Assembly: GCA_046328715.1 (NCBI GenBank)
Contig: JAXLWB010000050.1
Span: 7,172-71,171, forward strand
Direction of reading: 5' to 3'
From: JAXLWB01 sp046328715
Lineage (GTDB): Bacteria > Chloroflexota > Anaerolineae > Caldilineales > Caldilineaceae
DNA length: 64,000 nucleotides
The translations under genes were made by a program, and so were the position numbers. Shown here piece after piece: positions 59,799 to 64,000 of the stretch. The notes beneath the pieces are model-generated. The model was not told where the DNA came from, made no database searches, and worked only from the letters and a program-made list of their open reading frames with translations. Position 1 is the stretch's first letter. Each line of letters starts with the position of its first letter.

Positions 59799-60971
59799 TT
59801 GAGTGACAACGAATTGTTTATCAATACCGATAACCGCATCCTGCTGATCGGTGTAGAGCGTGCTGGCGTACGGATTGCACTTTCGGAGCCAGTGAGTGGC
59901 GAGCACCGTTTGGTTGGCTGGCTGGGTGTTGCCCGCAACCCCTCGTTAGGCATGGTAGAGCAAGTTGGGGATGCTTGTCGCCGTTTGGGGCAACGCCTGG
60001 GCTGTGTGCTGTGGGATGATGAAGAAGAGCGACCTTTTGTGCGCGACATCGATCCCGTACGATTCCCGCCAATCCAGCAGATCGTGGCGGCGGCCAGCCC
60101 GCGAACACCGCTGCGCCTCTTCCTCACCGGTCTCAGCGAACAGATCAGCATGACCGTGGCCGAAACGGCGCTGGTCAGTGCCCCCGTGCAGATCGTGGGA
60201 CGTGCTACCCTGGCCGAAGTCTACGATGTTGCCTATTTAGCACAGGCGTTGACAGAAACTCAGCCTGAGGCACTAGTCGTTGTCGGCGGTTTCAACCACG
60301 CCTCGCTTGCCGTACAGAAACCGTTGCTGACCCTGTCTCGCATTCTTGGGCAAGCCTTAGACCGATTACCGCGCAGCTTGCGCCCTTTTATTGTCTATGC
60401 TGGCAATCAATCCGTTGCTGAAACCGCTACGAATTATCTCCGCCTTTCCGACAGTGCAACACCATTAGCCGTGGTCGACAATGTTATGCCGTCACCGAGC
60501 CAGATCAACCCGTTGCCGTTGGTCAATACCTTGACCGATGCGCACTGGCGCAATTGTCAACGCATCAGCGGCTTTCGTGAGATTGCCGCCTGGGTGACAT
60601 CACCAGGCCAGATCAGCTCACTGGAGACCAGTTTTGTCCAGTTTGTAAGCATGTGGGCTGGACAACAGGCACTGCCATCGTTGCATGGACTCTACACAAC
60701 TTCGCAACTCTGGCTCCATGTCTGGGCCAATAGCGATGGTCAAGCAACCCAAATTGTCTACAGCGAACCGGGAAGCATTCCAGAACTTCTGGCAGGCTGG
60801 CCTCCGTTGCAGTTTGTCTGCGGCGATTGGCCCTTAGAACTGTGGCCACGCCCGACCCAGTTTTGGTGGGATCGAACGGGTCTTACGCCTCTGATTGCGG
60901 CGTTGGGACAGGTGGATCCACTGGCAATGTTGCAGATCGTGGAGAAGGATCTGCTTCGACGTGATTCGTAA
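59799..60971 (+). CDS. MutL/GlmL-like protein (ASKHA-type, distant)
   Basis: The TTG at 59799 lies 8 nt after GAGGAAG, so it is preferred; the ATG at 59727 would overlap a hairpin. The 390-residue protein resembles the MutL family of glutamate-mutase reactivases: RILLIGVERAGVRIAL near 13, EALVVVGGFNHASLAV near 158, FIVYAGNQSVAET near 196 and VDNVMPSPSQINPLPL near 225. The phosphate-binding residues of the usual first block are not clear, so nucleotide binding may be lost. It closes the unknown membrane cluster and may act on a membrane partner rather than a mutase. Confidence 0.55.
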   Translation: MSDNELFINTDNRILLIGVERAGVRIALSEPVSGEHRLVGWLGVARNPSLGMVEQVGDACRRLGQRLGCVLWDDEEERPFVRDIDPVRFPPIQQIVAAASPRTPLRLFLTGLSEQISMTVAETALVSAPVQIVGRATLAEVYDVAYLAQALTETQPEALVVVGGFNHASLAVQKPLLTLSRILGQALDRLPRSLRPFIVYAGNQSVAETATNYLRLSDSATPLAVVDNVMPSPSQINPLPLVNTLTDAHWRNCQRISGFREIAAWVTSPGQISSLETSFVQFVSMWAGQQALPSLHGLYTTSQLWLHVWANSDGQATQIVYSEPGSIPELLAGWPPLQFVCGDWPLELWPRPTQFWWDRTGLTPLIAALGQVDPLAMLQIVEKDLLRRDS

Positions 60972-60973
60972 TT

Positions 60974-61022
60974 CGTGACCCGTGAAAGTTGGTCGATGAT
61001 TGCTTAAATTTCACGAGTCACG
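60974..61022. repeat. 14-bp inverted repeat with heptad words overlapping a stop codon
   Basis: CGTGACCCGTGAAA (60974-60987) pairs with 61009-61022 with one mismatch. The GTGATTC / GTAATTC heptads start inside the last codons of the MutL-like gene (60961) and the right arm repeats TCACGAG. Confidence 0.8.
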
Positions 61023-61082
61023 AGTCACGGATCGGCATCGCTTTGCGATTGACCCGTTTAAGCATCAGTAAAACAACTAAAC

Positions 61083-61514
61083 ATGGAACCAATGACCGCA
61101 GGCTACTCAAAACGCCCTTTGGCGCAGAAGTTGGGCATCAAGTCCAGACAAACCATTGCAGTACTCAATGCGCCAGCCAACTACATTGAACTGTTGACAC
61201 CATTGCCTGAAGGGGTAACGCTTCAATTCGAACTCAGTTCGAATATACCCTTCATCCATTTCTTTTGTAGCAAACGTGCCCCACTGGAGGCCAATCTGCC
61301 TGCGATGCGCCAGGCTCTGACCCAGAATGGCATGATCTGGATCTCTTGGCCCAAGAAAGCTGCCAAAGTACCAACCGATCTCGATGAGAATATTATTCGC
61401 GAATTGGGGCTGGCCAATGGACTGGTTGACGTGAAAGTAGCAGTGATCGACTTGGTCTGGTCAGGGCTGAAATTTGTGATCCGGGTCAAGGATCGGCAAG
61501 CTTCCTCTATCTAG
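61083..61514 (+). CDS. DUF3052 family protein
   Basis: This 143-residue protein has the DUF3052 pattern: TAGYSKRPLAQKLGIK near the start, VAVLNAP-like TIAVLNAP, a strand with IHFFC, and MIWISWPKKAAKVPTDLDENIIRELGLANGLVDVKVAVIDLVWSGLKFV at the end. The start may instead be the ATG at 61092 (MTAGYS). Function of the family is unknown. It stands alone after the MutL-like gene. Confidence 0.85.
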   Translation: MEPMTAGYSKRPLAQKLGIKSRQTIAVLNAPANYIELLTPLPEGVTLQFELSSNIPFIHFFCSKRAPLEANLPAMRQALTQNGMIWISWPKKAAKVPTDLDENIIRELGLANGLVDVKVAVIDLVWSGLKFVIRVKDRQASSI

Positions 61515-61546
61515 CTCTCCGCTTCACACGGACTGGAAATTCACAC

Positions 61547-61576
61547 TTGACACCCTTCAAGAGGCTATGCTACACT
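61547..61576 (+). promoter_or_regulatory. Sigma-70-like promoter of the GntR gene
   Basis: A perfect TTGACA (61547-61552), an 18-nt spacer and TACACT (61571-61576) predict a start near 61583. The leader of about 42 nt lies before the ATG at 61625. Confidence 0.7.
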
Positions 61577-61624
61577 CTGCTTTGTGGTATAGACCTCTGT
61601 ACCGCATGCGACCCGCACCTTCCC

Positions 61625-62407
61625 ATGCTCAACAAGAATAGTCCAATCCCACTTTATTATCAGATTGCCGAACGCATCAAGGAACAAGTTGCGCAGGGTG
61701 AGTTGTTGGCTGGGGCACAACTGCCACCCGAGCGTGAATTCTGTGAGCAGTTGGATGTCAGTCGTATGACCGTCCGCCAAGCGGTTAATTATCTGGTGGG
61801 TGAAGGACTGTTAGATGTGCGCCCAGGGGTAGGTACATTCGTTGCTCAGCCCAAGCTGACCTATGATGCGCTGCACCTGTTGGGCTTTTCTGAAGAGATG
61901 GAACGGGGTGGTAGCCGGGCCGAATCGGTCGTTTTGGAACAGGCATTGGTGGTGCCGCCGCTTTCGGTTGTAACAAAACTACAGCTTGCGCCAGGAGAGC
62001 GGGTGGTCCGAATCGTGCGCTTACGGCGAGTCAATGGCGAACCCGTTCTCTTAGAGACGAGTATGCTCCCGGTTGGGCTGGTGCCTGACCTGGAACATGC
62101 CGATCTCACGCAAAAATCGCTCTATCTCTTGTTGGAAAAACAGTTTGGCCTGCACTTGCAGCGTGCCAGCCAAACCTTGGAAGGCGTGCTTGCCAACGAG
62201 TACGAGCAGCAACTCTTTGGCTTGCGCTCTGGCGCTGCAATGATCTTACTCGAAGGCGTTACCTACGGCGTTGATGACCAGCCGATTGAATACTTCAAAG
62301 CGATTTACCGAGGTGATCGCTGCAAATTCGAACTGGAAAGTCAACGAAATCGCTCGAACGGTTTGCACAGCAGCCCAGTCAATATGGCTGCCAAGTTGAG
62401 GATATAA
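61625..62407 (+). CDS. GntR-family regulator with UTRA domain (HutC subfamily)
   Basis: The start at 61625 is chosen because the promoter lies at 61547-61576, inside the longer in-frame extension. This 260-residue regulator has the winged helix at about 5-70 (PIPLYYQIAERIKEQV, LPPEREFCEQLDVSRMTVRQAVNYLVGEGLL, RPGVGTFVA) and a UTRA ligand-binding domain at 85-245 (VRIVRLRRVNGEPVLLETSMLPVGLVPDL). It probably controls the sugar-binding gene 26 nt downstream, responding to a sugar phosphate or similar. Confidence 0.92.
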   Translation: MLNKNSPIPLYYQIAERIKEQVAQGELLAGAQLPPEREFCEQLDVSRMTVRQAVNYLVGEGLLDVRPGVGTFVAQPKLTYDALHLLGFSEEMERGGSRAESVVLEQALVVPPLSVVTKLQLAPGERVVRIVRLRRVNGEPVLLETSMLPVGLVPDLEHADLTQKSLYLLLEKQFGLHLQRASQTLEGVLANEYEQQLFGLRSGAAMILLEGVTYGVDDQPIEYFKAIYRGDRCKFELESQRNRSNGLHSSPVNMAAKLRI

Positions 62408-62433
62408 ATTATTCAAAGCCAAAGGAGGCCGAG

Positions 62434-63753
62434 ATGAATGGTACGATGAGCCGACGCAACTTCTTGCGTCTTTCGGCAACGACAATCGGTGGGGCAATGT
62501 TGGCCGCTTGTGTCTCTCCCACCCAACAAGCCGCGCCAGCAAGCTCTTCCAGCGCGCCGGGAAGCGCACCGGTTGAAATTCGCCTGGCAGAGGGCAGTTG
62601 GGTTGGCCCGGAAGGGATTGATTTCTGGACCAAAGACATTATCGGTGCCTTTGAAGCCGAAAATCCCAACATCAAAGTCACCTATGAATCGGCTGAATCA
62701 CCCGATTACGAAGACAAGCTCTTTACCCAAGCCGTAGCCGGTGATGCGCCTGATGTCTTCTTCATATGGTGGAGTTACGGCTTGATGGAGCAAGGCCAAT
62801 TATTGGCGCTGGATGATCACTTTGACCAGGAGTACATGTCGAAGTTCTATCAGGGCAACATCGTGGGTCAGCAGTATGAGGGTAAGCTTTACGGCATTCC
62901 TAAATATGTCTCCACGGTGGCGATGGCTTATAACAAGGACATTTTGGATGCCGCCGGTATCCCTTATCCCGATGCGACCTGGACCTGGGACAATTACCTG
63001 GAAGCGTACCGCGCCACCACCGATGCCGAGAAGGGTCAGTGGGGAACCTATGTTGCCCATCAATATCTGCCTCACTATGTTTGGATGAACGGTGGACAGT
63101 GGATGAATGCCGATCTCTTTGGCACCCAGTGTCTGCTCAATGAAGCCAAAGCGATGGAAGCGCTCAAGTTCGAACACGACCTGATTTACGGCGAGCAACC
63201 CGTGGCACCACAGCCAGGCGGTATTGCTGACTTTGGCTGGGACAATGTCTTCTCCTCGGGAAAGATCGCCTTTATGGAATCGCACAGTTGGACAGTGACC
63301 AACTACATGCGCCAGAACAACTTCAAGTGGGACTTGATCGACCTGCCCGTTGCCCGTGACGGTGGCAAGGCTGGTTTGACCTTTACCAATGGCTACTCGA
63401 TCTACAATGGCACCAAACAAGCCGATGCTGCGGTGACCCTGGTGAAGTTCCTTACCTCGCCGGAGCGTGCCAAACAGATGTGTCTCAGCATTCTCGGTTT
63501 GCAGCCCGCCCGCCGTGATGCAACTGATGTGTGGGACAAGGAGACCGAAGCAGCCAAGGCTGGCTATGACGTGGCTGCCTTTACCCGCATCATGGATCAT
63601 GCCCGACTCGACCCAGCCTTCAAGGATGGAAAGCAGATTCTCACCGAAATTTTCAACCCGATCTGGGATCAGATTTGGGTGACAAATGAAATGGGGCTAG
63701 AAGAGGGAATCAACACGCTCGTGCAACGGATTGATGAACATTTCAAGGCGTAG
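62434..63753 (+). CDS. Sugar ABC transporter substrate-binding lipoprotein (SBP family 1)
   Basis: This 439-residue protein has AAAGGAGG 5 nt before the ATG. SRRNFLRLS (residues 6-14) is a Tat motif and LAAC near 26 is a lipobox, so it is a Tat-exported lipoprotein. The family 1 binding fold follows: IKVTYESAESPDYEDKLFTQAVAGDAPDVFF near 75, GIPKYVSTVAMAYNKDIL near 150 and a C-terminal VKFLTSPERAKQM block near 340. It delivers a sugar to permeases probably encoded right after the window; the regulator upstream suggests induction by that sugar. Confidence 0.93.
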   Translation: MNGTMSRRNFLRLSATTIGGAMLAACVSPTQQAAPASSSSAPGSAPVEIRLAEGSWVGPEGIDFWTKDIIGAFEAENPNIKVTYESAESPDYEDKLFTQAVAGDAPDVFFIWWSYGLMEQGQLLALDDHFDQEYMSKFYQGNIVGQQYEGKLYGIPKYVSTVAMAYNKDILDAAGIPYPDATWTWDNYLEAYRATTDAEKGQWGTYVAHQYLPHYVWMNGGQWMNADLFGTQCLLNEAKAMEALKFEHDLIYGEQPVAPQPGGIADFGWDNVFSSGKIAFMESHSWTVTNYMRQNNFKWDLIDLPVARDGGKAGLTFTNGYSIYNGTKQADAAVTLVKFLTSPERAKQMCLSILGLQPARRDATDVWDKETEAAKAGYDVAAFTRIMDHARLDPAFKDGKQILTEIFNPIWDQIWVTNEMGLEEGINTLVQRIDEHFKA

Positions 63754-63757
63754 GTAA

Positions 63758-63952
63758 GCGCTGCCAACGGATTCGGGGAGCGGATTGAGCGGATTAAGTA
63801 CTACTTGCCCAATTACTTCCAAGTTGTACCATACAAAATCCGCTCCCATAGTTAGCGATTGGAACGGATTTTGTATAGAGATAATTCTTGTATTTAGCGG
63901 TTGATATTCTATAAATCCGCTCAATCCGCTCCCGTAAATCCGTTGGCAGCGC
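63758..63952. repeat. 195-nt nested palindrome
   Basis: GCGCTGCCAACGGATT (63758-63773) pairs exactly with 63937-63952 and the stem continues for about 21 more bp of GAGCGGATT words (63774-63795 with 63914-63934) with one bulge. Inside, ATACAAAATCCG (63831-63842) pairs exactly with 63865-63876. The words have 9-nt periodicity. It follows the binding-protein stop. Confidence 0.88.
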
Positions 63953-63968
63953 GCACAAGGGCATTTCC

Positions 63969-64000
63969 ATGACCGCCGGTACTGGCAAATTAACGTTACC
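63969..64000 (+). CDS. Possible start of the next gene (truncated by window end)
   Basis: An ATG at 63969 begins MTAGTGKLTL in an open frame to the window end. Its place after a sugar-binding gene makes a permease likely, but only ten codons are visible and no ribosome-binding site is clear. Confidence 0.3.
   Translation, partial: MTAGTGKLTL

Noticed and set aside
63794..63988. Minus-strand frames over the nested palindrome
   Set aside because: They encode low-complexity sequence from the repeat arms and have no SD site.
1..64000. tRNA or rRNA genes
   Set aside because: No cloverleaf with the conserved T-loop and no rRNA segment was seen in the gaps by eye; a covariance search would be decisive.

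Overview
The window looks like a piece of a Chloroflexota chromosome, most likely of the Caldilineae/Anaerolineae type. This is inferred from composition (mid-50s % GC), from lipoproteins and secreted proteins with long Thr/Pro/Glu linkers, and from gene content: a PucC-type MFS carrier, CofC/FbiD, a form II Cox-type molybdenum hydroxylase, DUF3048 and many amidohydrolases. No rRNA, tRNA, CRISPR array, transposase or phage gene was seen. Coding is dense on both strands.

Layout. 0-8 kb: the end of a secreted protein, a membrane protein with four cyclic-nucleotide-binding-like domains, a His/Cys-dyad protein, an MFS carrier, a membrane-anchored Cas4-like nuclease, CofC and ribosomal protein L25. 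8-12 kb: a coxS-coxL-coxM operon with the form II active-site motif. 12-18 kb: small unknown proteins, a phosphoesterase, a nucleoside hydrolase, a HEAT protein, a decayed GNAT/methyltransferase chimera and an amine oxidase. 18-31 kb: a catabolic block with a DinB protein, a beta-propeller glycosidase, an enolase-superfamily enzyme, a class V aminotransferase, an Opp/Dpp-type ABC importer without its ATPases, three amidohydrolases and a Rieske protein. 31-43 kb: a YbaK deacylase, a zinc peptidase, MurJ, a nuclease-like protein, a large GT-C-like membrane protein, RsmD, a rhamnulokinase, a FAH-family enzyme and Sua5. 43-51 kb: a class III aminotransferase, an FAD amine oxidoreductase, a DapA-family lyase, an SDR and glycine decarboxylase (gcvP) behind a tandem glycine riboswitch with a terminator. 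51-61 kb: a giant LysM protein with a duplicated module, a DUF3048 lipoprotein, then a cluster of unknown membrane proteins ending in a MutL/GlmL-like ASKHA protein. 61-64 kb: DUF3052, a GntR regulator and a sugar-binding lipoprotein.

The strongest pattern not explained by genes lies between them. About thirty intergenic gaps, including gaps inside apparent operons, hold long inverted repeats. Their arms are often built of short tandem words of 7, 8 or 9 nt. Some stems are perfect over 19-24 bp and three share one sequence family. They rarely carry a T-run, so they are not ordinary terminators. In at least three genes the word arrays run into the last codons. A second recurring theme is promoters that place the transcription start on or within 2 nt of the ATG (33762, 42119, 56017), which suggests leaderless mRNAs.
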